Shown here in pieces: positions 8,459-17,753 of a stretch of 64,000 nt of DNA. The stretch comes from JBGCEZ01 sp045106735 (GTDB lineage: Bacteria; Planctomycetota; Phycisphaerae; Phycisphaerales; SM1A02). Positions within the stretch are counted from its first letter, which is position 1, and each line of letters begins with the position of its first letter. The notes beneath the pieces were generated by a model, which had not been told where the DNA came from, searched no databases, and saw only the letters and a list, made by a program, of their open reading frames with translations. The stretch is taken from contig JBGCEZ010000040.1 of NCBI GenBank assembly GCA_045106735.1, positions 1 through 64,000 of the forward strand, in the 5' to 3' direction. The position numbers and the translations under genes were made by a program.

Positions 8459-9412
8459 TCAAGACGACTCGGCGGCGGGCCGTCGGCGGCGGTCCGCGAG
8501 CCTCGCTGCCTCAGTCTGCTCGGTGCGGCTCGCAGCCCGGACGGCCTCGCGGACGGCCAGCGCGTCGACCATTGAAGCGACATCGTGGACCCGCAGGAGG
8601 TTCGCGCCGCGGTCGACGTGGGCCAAGGCCGCGGCCAACGACCCCGCGCCGCGATCGCGCGGCTCAGACCTGCCGGTCACCGCCCCGATGAAACTCTTGC
8701 GACTCGAGCCGTGGAGGACCGGACGCCCCAATGCTTCGACCGCGGTGCCGGCGATCAATGCGTAGTTGTCGGCGACCGACTTGCCGAATCCGAAGCCCGG
8801 ATCGACCGCGAGTTGTTCTGCGTCACAGCCTGCGTTGACGGCGACGGAAATCCGAGCGGCCAACCACGCCGCGACATCGGCATCGACACATGCGTAGCCC
8901 GGCGCGTCGGTGTAGCGATCGCTGTATTGATCGTCTTCCGGCCGGCGGGCCCGATGCATCAGAACCAGCGCGCATCGTCGCTCGGCGGCGAGCGTGAAGA
9001 CTGCCGGATCGTCGACCCCAGCCGAAACGTCGTTGATGATCCCCGCTCCGGCGTCGACCGCGGCCGCCGCCACCGCGGCCAGCGTCGTGTCAATCGAAAT
9101 CAGCGGGCCGCCGGGACGATGGTCGATGCTCCGCGCGATGCCAGCGACGATGGGCAGCGTGCGCCGGATTTGTTCGTCGGCATCGACGCGCTCGGCGCCC
9201 GGACGCGTGGATTCGCCGCCGACGTCAATGATGTCCGCGCCGGCGGCGAGCATCGCGCGGCCGGCGTCGATCGCCACGTCCGGATTCACATGCGTCCCGC
9301 CGTCGGAAAAACTGTCCGGCGTCGCGTTCACGATGCCCATCACGAGCGGACGTTCGAGCGTGCGCACATCGTCGGGCCCGACACGCCACGTCTTGGCGGG
9401 ACGGGCGGTCAT
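8459..9412 (-). CDS. folP: dihydropteroate synthase
   Basis: This 317-residue TIM-barrel enzyme joins 6-hydroxymethyl-dihydropterin pyrophosphate to p-aminobenzoate in folate synthesis, and is the sulfonamide target. Visible signatures are GIVNATPDSFSDGG (about residues 26-39), DVGGESTRPGA (about 62-72), INDVSAG, DPGFGFGKS and the C-terminal HGSSRKSFIG and LLRVHDV. The last 30 residues are an Arg/Ala-rich extension beyond the usual end. Its ATG overlaps the stop of the upstream secreted-protein gene by 4 bases (ATGA), so translation is probably coupled, although the two products have no obvious functional link. Confidence 0.95.
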   Translation of the reverse strand: MTARPAKTWRVGPDDVRTLERPLVMGIVNATPDSFSDGGTHVNPDVAIDAGRAMLAAGADIIDVGGESTRPGAERVDADEQIRRTLPIVAGIARSIDHRPGGPLISIDTTLAAVAAAAVDAGAGIINDVSAGVDDPAVFTLAAERRCALVLMHRARRPEDDQYSDRYTDAPGYACVDADVAAWLAARISVAVNAGCDAEQLAVDPGFGFGKSVADNYALIAGTAVEALGRPVLHGSSRKSFIGAVTGRSEPRDRGAGSLAAALAHVDRGANLLRVHDVASMVDALAVREAVRAASRTEQTEAARLADRRRRPAAESS

Positions 9413-11376
9413 GGACGGACGGCCCCACCGTTGGCCGGATCGCGGACGTCGCCCGCCTTTCCAGAGTGACCAGAGTCATCAAAGTCATCAAAGTCATCGG
9501 AAACACCGCCCGGGGCGACATCGGCGGCGTCCGGCGAGCCGGTCAATTGTCCGAGCAACCCAAGGCCTTCGGCCGCGAGTGCGTCGAAGGCAATGACCGC
9601 GAGCGGCGCGGGAATGATGGCGGTGCCATCGGCTCCCTTGGTGTGTCCGGCGATGCCGATGCCGATCGGCGGCTGCTCTCCGGCGATCGGGTCGATCCGC
9701 CCGAGCAAGGGCTGCTCCCGTGACGCCTCGGCCACCCACTGCGAAATGCCGGCGACATCGAGGAAAGCCGCCAGATGCGGGCGACGCGCCATCATGGTCA
9801 GCATCAAGTCGGCGATCGGATCGTCGGCGTAGCCCGGCGCCGCGGCCAACATCGCCTCAGCGCCGGCCAAGGCATCCGGCCCGTCCGCCGGCGTGCGGAC
9901 GCGGGCGAGCATCGTGCTGCGTTCGCCGGTGCCCGGGCCCGGCGCCACCGTGCCAACGAGTCCTCGCGGTCCCGCCAATCCCAGCATCACCATGGTGCCG
10001 CCGGGCGTCGGGCCATCTGGCCCGGGGACGCGGCGCAGATTCCACGCCCCGGGTTCTTCATCCGCCGCTTTCGAAGTGGTGAGCGCCCAGCCGGGCAGCG
10101 TGAGCCACGGGCCGGTCGCATTTGCCCGGGCCGCCGCGGCGGACCCACGGGCCATCATCGTGGTGCCGGCCAACAACCCGCCCGGGAATCCGCCGCGGTG
10201 CACCGGCAGCCGCATCGCGACCGCGTCAACGCCCGGCCACCCATCGGTCGTCGACCAGCCGAACCCGCCCAGCAAGCGGTCCATGGATGCACGGGCCGCA
10301 GGATCGTGGCGATCCCAGCCCGCGACGATCAAGCCGGCGTCGGCCGAGAGCAATTGCAGTGGATCGGGCTCGCGTCCGGCCGGTGCATTGGCATTCGGAG
10401 CAGCATTCGGAGCGGTGTTCGGAGCGGTGTTCGGAGCGGCCGCGCCTGCATCGCGCCAGGTGATCGCGCCGCGGAGGATCAGGGCCAGCGGATCGAATCG
10501 CACGCTCATCGCGATCTGATCGGCCTCGGTGGCGATCGGACCCGTCGACGGATCGAATGCGGCGCCGGCCACGCCGGCGAGCGTCTCGACCACGGCTCCG
10601 CCGGGACCGACGATCGCCCCGCGCCGCAGGAGCAGATCGATCGCGCCGAGGATCGGCGATTCGGATCCCGTCAGCCCACGCGGCAGTCCCACCAGCACAA
10701 TGTCGTCGCCGCGCAGCATCTCGGACGTCGATGGCGGCCAGGCCGCGCGTCGGGCGCGGGCTCGGTCGAGCCCCATCGGTACCAGGCCGTCCATCGCGCT
10801 CGCGGACAACACCACATGCCGCTCGGTGACCCGGGCGTGGAGGACGCGGCCGCCGGTGTCGACGACGGTGCCCGGCGCGGTGCCGGGCGCGAAGTTCGTC
10901 GCCAGGAATGCTTCCGGATCGCGGCTCGGCACCGCCGCGACGACCCGGCGCCCGGGGCGGGCCGCCGGCCGAGCGTTCGCATCCGGGGCGTCGGCCGCGT
11001 CGGCAGCAAGCGATTCCGGCTCAATCCAGCCGATCATGATGCTGCCGAAGCGGTCGACGTGGCGGGAAAAGCCGAGCAGCCCCATCAACTGATCCACCGG
11101 GTCGGCCCCGAGCAACAATTGGGCGCGATTCATGCCGGCCAGCAGTTCGTTGAGCGTGCCGGCCGTCGCGCTGAGGTTCGGGACGATGACCACTCGGCCG
11201 ACGGATTCGGGCATGACGGCCAACGCGTGCTCGACGGCTTGCTCGCGCGGGCTCGCATCGCCGGGCCGGGCCGGAGCCGTCGCCTGCGCGATCGCCGGTC
11301 CGGCCACGAGCAAGCCGATGACGGCGGCCAGCAGCTTCGTCCCGCGACGCCGAACGAACGAGGAAGTTGCAATCAT
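9409..11376 (-). CDS. large secreted or periplasmic protein of unknown function
   Basis: I do not recognise this 655-residue protein. It begins with a clear signal peptide (about residues 1-30, KLLAAVIGLLVAGPAIAQA), so it should be exported. The mature part is rich in Ala, Gly and Pro, with alternating hydrophobic stretches (RVVIVPNLSATAG; RFGSIMIGWIEPESL) and no catalytic motif I can name. Two tandem-repeat insertions are in frame: a 12-bp repeat coding APNT/APNA (about residues 314-330) and a 9-bp repeat coding DDFDDFDD near the C terminus. The start ATG has GGAG 10 bases upstream. It overlaps folP by 4 bases. Possibly a planctomycete-specific envelope protein. Confidence 0.75.
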   Translation of the reverse strand: MIATSSFVRRRGTKLLAAVIGLLVAGPAIAQATAPARPGDASPREQAVEHALAVMPESVGRVVIVPNLSATAGTLNELLAGMNRAQLLLGADPVDQLMGLLGFSRHVDRFGSIMIGWIEPESLAADAADAPDANARPAARPGRRVVAAVPSRDPEAFLATNFAPGTAPGTVVDTGGRVLHARVTERHVVLSASAMDGLVPMGLDRARARRAAWPPSTSEMLRGDDIVLVGLPRGLTGSESPILGAIDLLLRRGAIVGPGGAVVETLAGVAGAAFDPSTGPIATEADQIAMSVRFDPLALILRGAITWRDAGAAAPNTAPNTAPNAAPNANAPAGREPDPLQLLSADAGLIVAGWDRHDPAARASMDRLLGGFGWSTTDGWPGVDAVAMRLPVHRGGFPGGLLAGTTMMARGSAAAARANATGPWLTLPGWALTTSKAADEEPGAWNLRRVPGPDGPTPGGTMVMLGLAGPRGLVGTVAPGPGTGERSTMLARVRTPADGPDALAGAEAMLAAAPGYADDPIADLMLTMMARRPHLAAFLDVAGISQWVAEASREQPLLGRIDPIAGEQPPIGIGIAGHTKGADGTAIIPAPLAVIAFDALAAEGLGLLGQLTGSPDAADVAPGGVSDDFDDFDDSGHSGKAGDVRDPANGGAVRP

Positions 11377-11489
11377 GCGTGTTGGCTCCGGGGGGCGGGC
11401 CGGTTCGGCCCATCGGCGACGCGCGAGTCCGCCGTTCAGTCCATCGACAAACTGAGGGTAGCCCGGCCACGCTGACCGCGCGTGATCCG

Positions 11490-11495
11490 TAGACT
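11490..11495 (+). promoter_or_regulatory. probable -10 box of a leaderless transcript
   Basis: TAGACT ends 6 bases (CCGGCC) before the GTG start of the membrane-protein gene, which has no Shine-Dalgarno. The spacing is the same as at the S9 peptidase, lpxA and fabZ-like genes. Confidence 0.5.
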
Positions 11496-11501
11496 CCGGC
11501 C

Positions 11502-13118
11502 GTGGGTACCGCGGTCTTCATCTGCGTCTTGTTGCTGGCCACCGCCGGCATTGCCGGCCTGCTCCGCGGAGCCGGCGTCCGGCACCGCGCGGTCAGTGCG
11601 GGATTGCTGGCCGGCGTTCTGATGGGACCGGGCGTTGGCGGAAGGATCGCCGGACCTCAGTGGGAAGCCTGGCTGGACGGAGCGGCGGGCCAACGCCGCG
11701 AATTGGCGGAGATCGAGCGCCGCTTCCTGGCCGAGCGACTGGCCGCATCGGTGCTGACGCGCCCGCGGACGAGCCCGGGACCCGCGGGCGTGGATCGCGC
11801 CGCGGAGACCAACGCCGAGCCTGATTCGCCCGTGGGCGGAATCGCGGGCTCGATTGCCGGTGCCAACGACGTCCGGCCGAACGTCCCGCCGAGCACCTCT
11901 CCAGACGCCGGTCCAGGCGTCGGTCCAGGCACCGGTATCGGCATCAGTCCAGGCATCAGTCCAGGCGCCGCCCCCCCATCGACCGCGGTCCCGCGATCCG
12001 CCGTCTTGCGGGCCGAGATCGACGCTGCCGCCGCCGCCCGGCGGCCACTCTTCGTCGCCGCTGCACTCCTCGCCATTGCGGCGATCGCCGGGTCCACGTG
12101 GCGCCGACGTCGACCGATGGACGCCGCGTCCCCCGTCGACCTCCACGCGGCCTCCGATCGGCTGCCCAGTCGCTCGACGATGATCCACGTGGGCGCCCTC
12201 AGTTCGCTCATTCCCGCGGTCATCGCCGCGCTCACCGCCCGCGTCCTCGGCGGGGATCCCGCGGCGTGCTTGGGCGCGGGCCTCGTCGCCGGATGCGGCC
12301 CCACGTTGCTGCACGGCGTCGATGGCTGGCTCGCCGATCGCGTCGTCCCCGGCGGCCGGCAGCGGATGGTGCTCGCCGGGACGGTCTCTGCCGGGGCCAC
12401 CGTCGTTGGCCTGCTCGCGGCCGCGTGGATCACGCCCGAGGCGTTGCCGGGACGCGGCTTCGCGCAGATCGCCGGAGCCATCACCGCCGTCCTCATCGCG
12501 GTCGCCGCCGCGGCCGTGGTCCGCGCATCGCGCCCGCCGGCATCGAGCGCCGCGCCCAACGCCGGACGTCCGCGTTGGCTCGAGCCCGACCGATGGCTCG
12601 CCGCCGGCGTGGCCAGCGCCGCCGCCCTGGCCGTCGTGCGGGTGGACGTCATGGCCGACCTCTCGATCCTTGGCACGGTGGTGCTGATCCTGGCCGCCGG
12701 AGACGGTCGATGGGCCGGCGCTTGGTTGGCGATGGTGCTGCGGCAACCGAACCCGCCGCTGCTTCCGCCGTTGCCGGACGATGCCGACGCGAACGACGGC
12801 CGCGATGCCGAGCCGCCGCCGGACCTCGAGACGCACGCCGGAACGCACGCGGCCGAGTTGCCCACGCCGCCGGTTCCCCCGCCGGCCATGATCGTGCCGT
12901 TGGCCTTGGCCACCGGCATGGCCACCGCGATGCCGGTGCAAGTCGGACTCACCGCGCTCTTGGCCAGCAGCGGTCAGATGCCGGCGACCATCGCGCTGGG
13001 ATTGCTCATCGCCGCCCTGGTCACCGAGCGAACGACGGGCATCCGTCGGCGGACGGCCCTGTCCCTCTCGCTGCTCGCTCGCGCGACGCCAGACCACGAC
13101 CCACCGGATCAGCGTTGA
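11502..13118 (+). CDS. polytopic membrane protein of unknown function
   Basis: A 538-residue protein with roughly ten hydrophobic segments: two at the N terminus (VFICVLLLATAGIAGLL; SAGLLAGVLMGPGVGG), a long hydrophilic Pro/Gly-rich insert (about residues 85-165, with PGVGPG/PGISPG repeats), then further helices up to the C terminus. The N-terminal LLAGVLMGPGV resembles the first helices of Kef/CPA2-type cation-proton antiporters, but the rest does not give a convincing match, so transport is only a guess. The GTG start has no ribosome-binding site and sits right after a -10-like box. It is divergent from the secreted orphan at 9409-11376 with a 125-base shared promoter region. Confidence 0.7.
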   Translation: MGTAVFICVLLLATAGIAGLLRGAGVRHRAVSAGLLAGVLMGPGVGGRIAGPQWEAWLDGAAGQRRELAEIERRFLAERLAASVLTRPRTSPGPAGVDRAAETNAEPDSPVGGIAGSIAGANDVRPNVPPSTSPDAGPGVGPGTGIGISPGISPGAAPPSTAVPRSAVLRAEIDAAAAARRPLFVAAALLAIAAIAGSTWRRRRPMDAASPVDLHAASDRLPSRSTMIHVGALSSLIPAVIAALTARVLGGDPAACLGAGLVAGCGPTLLHGVDGWLADRVVPGGRQRMVLAGTVSAGATVVGLLAAAWITPEALPGRGFAQIAGAITAVLIAVAAAAVVRASRPPASSAAPNAGRPRWLEPDRWLAAGVASAAALAVVRVDVMADLSILGTVVLILAAGDGRWAGAWLAMVLRQPNPPLLPPLPDDADANDGRDAEPPPDLETHAGTHAAELPTPPVPPPAMIVPLALATGMATAMPVQVGLTALLASSGQMPATIALGLLIAALVTERTTGIRRRTALSLSLLARATPDHDPPDQR

Positions 13119-13332
13119 GCGGTTCGCCGCAGCCCACCGGCACCGTCGGCCTCGACCGCCTCGACGGTTCGGGGCGAGTCAGCCCGTTTCACGATTGAGC
13201 GCGTTCGATTGCGGGAGCCCGTGAACCAGAAGCGCGTGGCCCAGAAGCAGGCCGCACCACGGCAGCCAGCATCACGTCGCGCCACATCAACGGCGCGATT
13301 GCCGACACCCCGCGACGCCGCCGCCGCCACGA

Positions 13333-15171
13333 CTACTCGACGGTGACGCTCTTGGCCAGGTTCCGCGGCTTGTCGACGTCCTTGCCACGGAGCACCGCCG
13401 CGTGGTACGCGATCAATTGCAGCGGCACGACGGTCAGCATCGGCTGCAGCGGCTCCGGAACGTCGGGTACGTAGAAGACTTCCTCGCACAGGGCGCGGAT
13501 CTGTTCGTCGCCCTCGGTGGCCACCGCAATGACGTGGCCGCCGCGGCTGCGCACTTCTTCGATGTTCGAGATGACCTTCTCATACTGGCTGCCGCGGGTG
13601 GCGACGAACACGACCGGCATGCCCTCGTCGATCAGGGCGATCGGCCCGTGCTTCATCTCCGCCGCGGGCATGCCCTCGGCGTGGATGTAGCTGATTTCCT
13701 TGAGCTTCAGCGCTCCTTCCAGGGCCACCGGGTAGTTGGTCCCGCGTCCGAGGAACAGCCAGTTCTCGCGTTCCATGTACGGCCGGATCGCGTCGCGGAT
13801 CGTGTCGGACTGCTTGAGCACCGTCTCGACGTGCTCGGGCAGCCGCTGCATCTGGGACAGCAGCTCCGAGACGTAGTCGGCCGACAGGAAGCGGCGCCGG
13901 CCGATGAACGTGGCGAGCAGCGTCGCCACCATGACCTGGCCGATGAACGCCTTCGTGCTGGCCACGCCGATTTCCGGGCCGACGCGCAGGTACACGCCGG
14001 CGTCCGTCTGCCGGCTGATCGACGAACCGACCACGTTGACGAGGCCGAGGGTCAGGGCTCCACGCTGGCGAGCTTCTTCCAGGGCCGCCATCGTGTCGGC
14101 GGTCTCGCCCGACTGGCTGATCGCCACCACCACGGTGCCTTCTTCGATGATCGGGTTGCGGTAGCGGAACTCGCTGGCGAACTCGACTTCGCTGGGAATC
14201 TTGGCCAGGTCCTCGCAGAGGTACTCGCCGATCATCGCCGCGTGGAGGGCGGTGCCCTGACCGATGAAGATGATCCGCCTCGCTTTCACCAGGTCACGGG
14301 CGAACTGCGAGATTCCGCCGAGGACAACTTGCCCCTCGCGCGTGTCAACGCGTCCCTTGAGCGTCATCCGCATGGCGTCGGGCTGCTCAAAGATCTCCTT
14401 GAGCATGTAGTGCTCGTACTCGCCGAGCTCAATCGCGCCCAAGTCGACTTCGAGTTCCCGAATCGCCGGGGTGATCTCGATGTTGTCGATCGTGGTCGTG
14501 CGGAAGCTGTCGCGGGTCAGCTTGGCGACGGTGTAGTCTTCGAGCGTGAAGGCCTGCGTCGTGTGGGCGACGATCGCGCTCTGATCGGACGCGACGACGT
14601 ACTCGTCCTTGCCGACGCCGACCATCAGCGGCGAACCCTTGCGGGCCACCACGAGCACGTCGGGCTCCTGCTCACAGATCACGGCGATCGCGTACGCGCC
14701 GGTGACCTCGCGCAGCGCCGCCTGCACTGCGGCTTCGAGGTCGCCTTCGTACAGCTCACCGATCAGGCTGGCCAGGACTTCCGTGTCGGTGTCGCTGCTG
14801 AAGGTGTGGCCCTTCTCAATCAGCCACTGCTTGATCGACGCGTGGTTCTCGATGATGCCGTTGTGCACGATCGCGATGCCGCTGCCGCCGTCACCGTCGG
14901 TATGGGGGTGGGCGTTGGAATCGTTCGGCTCGCCGTGGGTGGCCCAACGGGTGTGGGCGATGCCCACCGTCCCCTCGAAGTCCGACTTGGTTTCCAGCAG
15001 ATCTTCCAGCACCCGGACGCGGCCGGCCGAACGGCAGACCTGGAGCGCCTTGGAGCTGTCGATCATGCCGAGTCCGGCCGAGTCGTATCCGCGGTACTCG
15101 AGTCGTTTCAGACCTTCGAGCAGCAGGTTTCGGGCGGGCTTGCGACCGATGTAGGCGACGATTCCACACAT
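13333..15171 (-). CDS. glmS: glutamine-fructose-6-phosphate aminotransferase (isomerizing)
   Basis: The 612-residue enzyme makes glucosamine-6-phosphate, the first committed step to peptidoglycan and lipid A amino sugars. It begins MCGIVAYIG, so Cys1 after Met removal is the N-terminal amidotransferase nucleophile; HTRWATHGEPN, NGIIEN and GSPLMVGVG follow. Two SIS domains (about residues 290-420 and 460-600) carry the sugar-isomerase motifs SQSGETADT and LGRGTNYPVALEGALKLKEI. The end KPRNLAKSVTVE is the canonical C terminus. Length is normal. AAGGATCC lies upstream of the ATG, and a possible -10 (GATACT) lies about 120 bases upstream. I see no glmS ribozyme. Confidence 0.97.
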   Translation of the reverse strand: MCGIVAYIGRKPARNLLLEGLKRLEYRGYDSAGLGMIDSSKALQVCRSAGRVRVLEDLLETKSDFEGTVGIAHTRWATHGEPNDSNAHPHTDGDGGSGIAIVHNGIIENHASIKQWLIEKGHTFSSDTDTEVLASLIGELYEGDLEAAVQAALREVTGAYAIAVICEQEPDVLVVARKGSPLMVGVGKDEYVVASDQSAIVAHTTQAFTLEDYTVAKLTRDSFRTTTIDNIEITPAIRELEVDLGAIELGEYEHYMLKEIFEQPDAMRMTLKGRVDTREGQVVLGGISQFARDLVKARRIIFIGQGTALHAAMIGEYLCEDLAKIPSEVEFASEFRYRNPIIEEGTVVVAISQSGETADTMAALEEARQRGALTLGLVNVVGSSISRQTDAGVYLRVGPEIGVASTKAFIGQVMVATLLATFIGRRRFLSADYVSELLSQMQRLPEHVETVLKQSDTIRDAIRPYMERENWLFLGRGTNYPVALEGALKLKEISYIHAEGMPAAEMKHGPIALIDEGMPVVFVATRGSQYEKVISNIEEVRSRGGHVIAVATEGDEQIRALCEEVFYVPDVPEPLQPMLTVVPLQLIAYHAAVLRGKDVDKPRNLAKSVTVE

Positions 15172-15374
15172 GGGGCGAGGATCCTTGGGCGACCGGATGA
15201 CGTTCCGGCGGACGGGCGGGCGCGGCGAGCGGACGATCCGGACGCCGCCACCAGAACGCTCTGGGGACGACGCAGGTTCGCGAGTTCCGGAAAGTATCGT
15301 CAATCCAGGGCGAGAGCGTGAAGTCGAGCCGGCGGCGGAGGCAAACCCGCGCCGTGCAGCCCACGCGGGACCGA

Positions 15375-15380
15375 TAGAAT
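15375..15380 (+). promoter_or_regulatory. probable -10 box of a leaderless rarA transcript
   Basis: TAGAAT ends 7 bases (CGCGGCC) before the ATG of rarA, and no Shine-Dalgarno is present. Transcription would begin at or one base before the start codon. Confidence 0.55.
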
Positions 15381-15387
15381 CGCGGCC

Positions 15388-16560
15388 ATGGAAGATCTGT
15401 GGAGCGATCAGCGGACCGGACACCGGGACGCGGCCCGGCCCCTGGCCGCCCGGCTGCGGCCCCGGACCCTCGATGAGGTGGTCGGACAGACCGCCCTGGT
15501 GGGCCAAGGCACGCTCTTGCGCCGCCTGGTGGCCGCCGATCGTCTGACCTCGATCATCCTGGCTGGCCCCCCGGGCACCGGCAAAACCACGATCGCCGAA
15601 GTGATCGCCGCCGAAACCGGCCGCCGCTTCGAGCGGGCCCACGCGGCCATGGTCGGCGTGAAGGACATCCGGCAGATTCTGCAGGGGGCCCTGGCCCGGG
15701 TCGAAACCGGCGGACCGGGGACGATTCTCTTCCTGGACGAGATCCACCGATTCAGCCGCAGCCAGCAGGATGTCCTGCTGCACGACGTTGAACGCGGGGT
15801 CATCGTCCTGATCGGGGCCACCACCGAGAACCCGTGGTTCATGGTCAATCCGGCCCTCGTCAGCCGGTCCACGGTCTTCATGCTCGAGTCCCTGGACGCG
15901 GACGCCCTGTCGGATCTGATCCGCCGCGCGGCCGCCGATCCCCGGGCCTTTCCGGGCCGCACCGTCACCCTCGACGACGAGGCGGTCGACCTCTGGGCCG
16001 TCCGGGCCGGCGGCGATGCCCGGCGGGCCCTCACCGCCCTGGAAGTCGCGGTCGTCTCCAGCCCGGGAGCGTCGGTGCACATCACCGCCGACCTGGCCGC
16101 CGAGTCCATCCAGTCCAAGGCCCTGCGGCACGGCGGCAATCCCGACGAGCACTACGACCTGGCCAGCGCCTTCATCAAGTCGATGCGGGCCGGCGACGAG
16201 GACGGCACGCTGCACTGGCTGGCCCGGATGCTGGAGGGCGGCGAGGACCCCCGCTTCCTGGCCCGGCGGATCGCGATTTTCGCCGCCGAAGACGTGGGCG
16301 TGGCCGATCCGTCGGCCGCGTCCCTGGCCGCCGCGACCTGGCAGATCGTCGAACGCACCGGCATGCCCGAATCGCGAATCAGCCTCGCCCACGCGGCCAT
16401 GCACATGTGCCGGGCCCCCAAGAGCCGCGAAATGATCGAGTCGATCGACGCGGCCCTCTCGGCCGTCCGCTCCGGGGCCACCCGCGAGATCCCGATGCAC
16501 CTGCGGGATCGCAACAGCTCGGTGCGCCGGGCGGCCGACGCGGCCAAGTCGTCGACCTGA
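15388..16560 (+). CDS. rarA: replication-associated recombination AAA+ ATPase
   Basis: A 390-residue clamp-loader-like AAA+ protein of the RarA/MgsA/WRNIP1 family, which acts at stalled replication forks. It has Walker A GPPGTGKTT (about residues 59-67), Walker B ILFLDEIHRFS, sensor 1 GATTENP and the arginine-finger region ALVSRS. The C-terminal tetramerisation part contains ALRHGGNPDEHYDLASAFIK and EDPRFLARR, which are diagnostic for RarA. It is somewhat shorter than E. coli RarA (447) but complete. It is divergent from glmS. The start ATG is chosen because it sits directly after a -10-like box and gives the usual N terminus PLAARLRPRTLDEVVGQ. Confidence 0.95.
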   Translation: MEDLWSDQRTGHRDAARPLAARLRPRTLDEVVGQTALVGQGTLLRRLVAADRLTSIILAGPPGTGKTTIAEVIAAETGRRFERAHAAMVGVKDIRQILQGALARVETGGPGTILFLDEIHRFSRSQQDVLLHDVERGVIVLIGATTENPWFMVNPALVSRSTVFMLESLDADALSDLIRRAAADPRAFPGRTVTLDDEAVDLWAVRAGGDARRALTALEVAVVSSPGASVHITADLAAESIQSKALRHGGNPDEHYDLASAFIKSMRAGDEDGTLHWLARMLEGGEDPRFLARRIAIFAAEDVGVADPSAASLAAATWQIVERTGMPESRISLAHAAMHMCRAPKSREMIESIDAALSAVRSGATREIPMHLRDRNSSVRRAADAAKSST

Positions 16561-16775
16561 CGCTTGCCGGGGCGGGACCGCGGCGGAAGCCTGCCCACTG
16601 GGAGATCGTGCCCCGAAACCGCTGGCCACCGCGACGCGGATAGGATCCACGGCGGGAAACTGATTCCCAGCTGGCCAGCGTGCCGATCCACGAGAGACAC
16701 GGCCCGCCGAGAGCGCCCGACGTTCCCGTCTCGCCCGTCCCGGACCCGCCACGCCCAACCCTGCAGGCTCCGCCC

Positions 16776-17360
16776 ATGCCCGAGGTCGACATTCGCGAAG
16801 TGAAGAAGCGGCTCCGTCGCACGGTTCGCAGCCGACTTGCCGACATTGACCCGCAAGAACGGCGCGATGCGTCGATCGCCGCGTGCCGCCGGCTGAACGC
16901 GATGCCGGCCGTCCGCGGCGCGGGCACCGTCATGCTCTACATGCCGCTGGCCACCGAGATCGATGTGCTGCCGGCCGCCGTCCAGTGTTTCCAGAACGGC
17001 CAGACCGTCTGCTTGCCGCGGGTGGACTGGGAGCGGCGCGACATGCAGCCGGTCGAGGTGCGCAGCTTTGACGACCACGCGATGGAAACCGATCCCAAAT
17101 CGATCCGCTCGCCCCGCGACGGCCGTCCGGTGGTGCCCGACGCCATCGACCTGATCGTGGTGCCGGCCCTGGCCTACGACGTGGCCGGCCATCGGCTCGG
17201 ACGCGGCGGCGGCTACTACGACCGGTTCATGGAGAGGCTCCGGCCCGGCGTCCCTCGCGTCGGGATCGTCTTTGACCGCCAGATCGTCGACGAGGTCCCG
17301 GCCGAGGACCACGACATCGCCGTCCACACGGTGGTGACGGAACGCCGGCTCACGGGCTGA
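16776..17360 (+). CDS. 5-formyltetrahydrofolate cyclo-ligase
   Basis: The 194-residue enzyme converts 5-formyl-THF to 5,10-methenyl-THF with ATP, salvaging folate. The N terminus VKKRLRRTVRSRL binds phosphate, VMLYMPLATEIDV corresponds to the substrate strand, and the C-terminal signature LGRGGGYYDRF is intact. An upstream in-frame ATG at 16680 adds only Pro-rich sequence, so MPEVDIREVK at 16776 is preferred; its ribosome-binding site is weak. It follows rarA on the same strand after 215 bases. Confidence 0.93.
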   Translation: MPEVDIREVKKRLRRTVRSRLADIDPQERRDASIAACRRLNAMPAVRGAGTVMLYMPLATEIDVLPAAVQCFQNGQTVCLPRVDWERRDMQPVEVRSFDDHAMETDPKSIRSPRDGRPVVPDAIDLIVVPALAYDVAGHRLGRGGGYYDRFMERLRPGVPRVGIVFDRQIVDEVPAEDHDIAVHTVVTERRLTG

Positions 17361-17753
17361 CGCGGCTCGGTGCACCGGCCCAGAGGCTGAACGCCAGTTG
17401 GCGGATGTCATCGGCTGGGCGTGATCTGAAGGTCGTCGGCTGGACGTCATCGGCTGAAGGTCGTCGGCTGAAAGTCGTCGGCTCGAAGTCGTCGGCTGGA
17501 CGTCATCGGACGGGCCCAGTCAGGCCGGCCCCGCTCCCGCCCGCCCGAGTCCTCCCCCGGGATTGCTGCCGATCCTGCGCTCGCGCGTGGTCACCCTCCC
17601 CCCGGACGCGTGCACCCGCCGCCGATGCTTCGTGGACGAACCGTGCCGAACCAGCGGCGGAGACTGGAGTTCCGCGCACCGCGTACACTGTTGGAGATCC
17701 GTGGGACGCGGCTTCCCAGCGGACGTTTTCGCTCCCCTCGCGAGGAAACATGG
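17361..17753. other. non-coding gap with repeat array and promoter of the L,D-transpeptidase gene
   Basis: About 390 bases. The first part holds the 14-bp tandem array. The second part contains TACACT at 17684-17689 (in GCGTACACTGTT), a plausible -10 box about 65 bases upstream of the next start. No open frame here reads as a protein. Confidence 0.5.
17430..17513. repeat. 14-bp tandem array AAGTCGTCGGCTGR, six copies
   Basis: Six consecutive 14-base units: AGGTCGTCGGCTGG, ACGTCATCGGCTGA, AGGTCGTCGGCTGA, AAGTCGTCGGCTCG, AAGTCGTCGGCTGG, ACGTCATCGGACGG. A seventh unit (17405-17418) is separated by 11 bases. Two alternating sub-types (TCGTC and TCATC) suggest expansion of a two-unit block. It is downstream of the folate cyclo-ligase gene. 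Confidence 0.9.

Noticed and set aside
8206..8691. Plus-strand open frame through the 11-bp repeat array
   Set aside because: It is open only because the repeat has no stop codon in that frame; the translation is Arg/Gly/Thr repeats and it runs into folP antisense.
15172..15387. glmS ribozyme or riboswitch upstream of glmS
   Set aside because: No ribozyme core or cleavage-site context was recognised; a simple promoter in the divergent region explains it.
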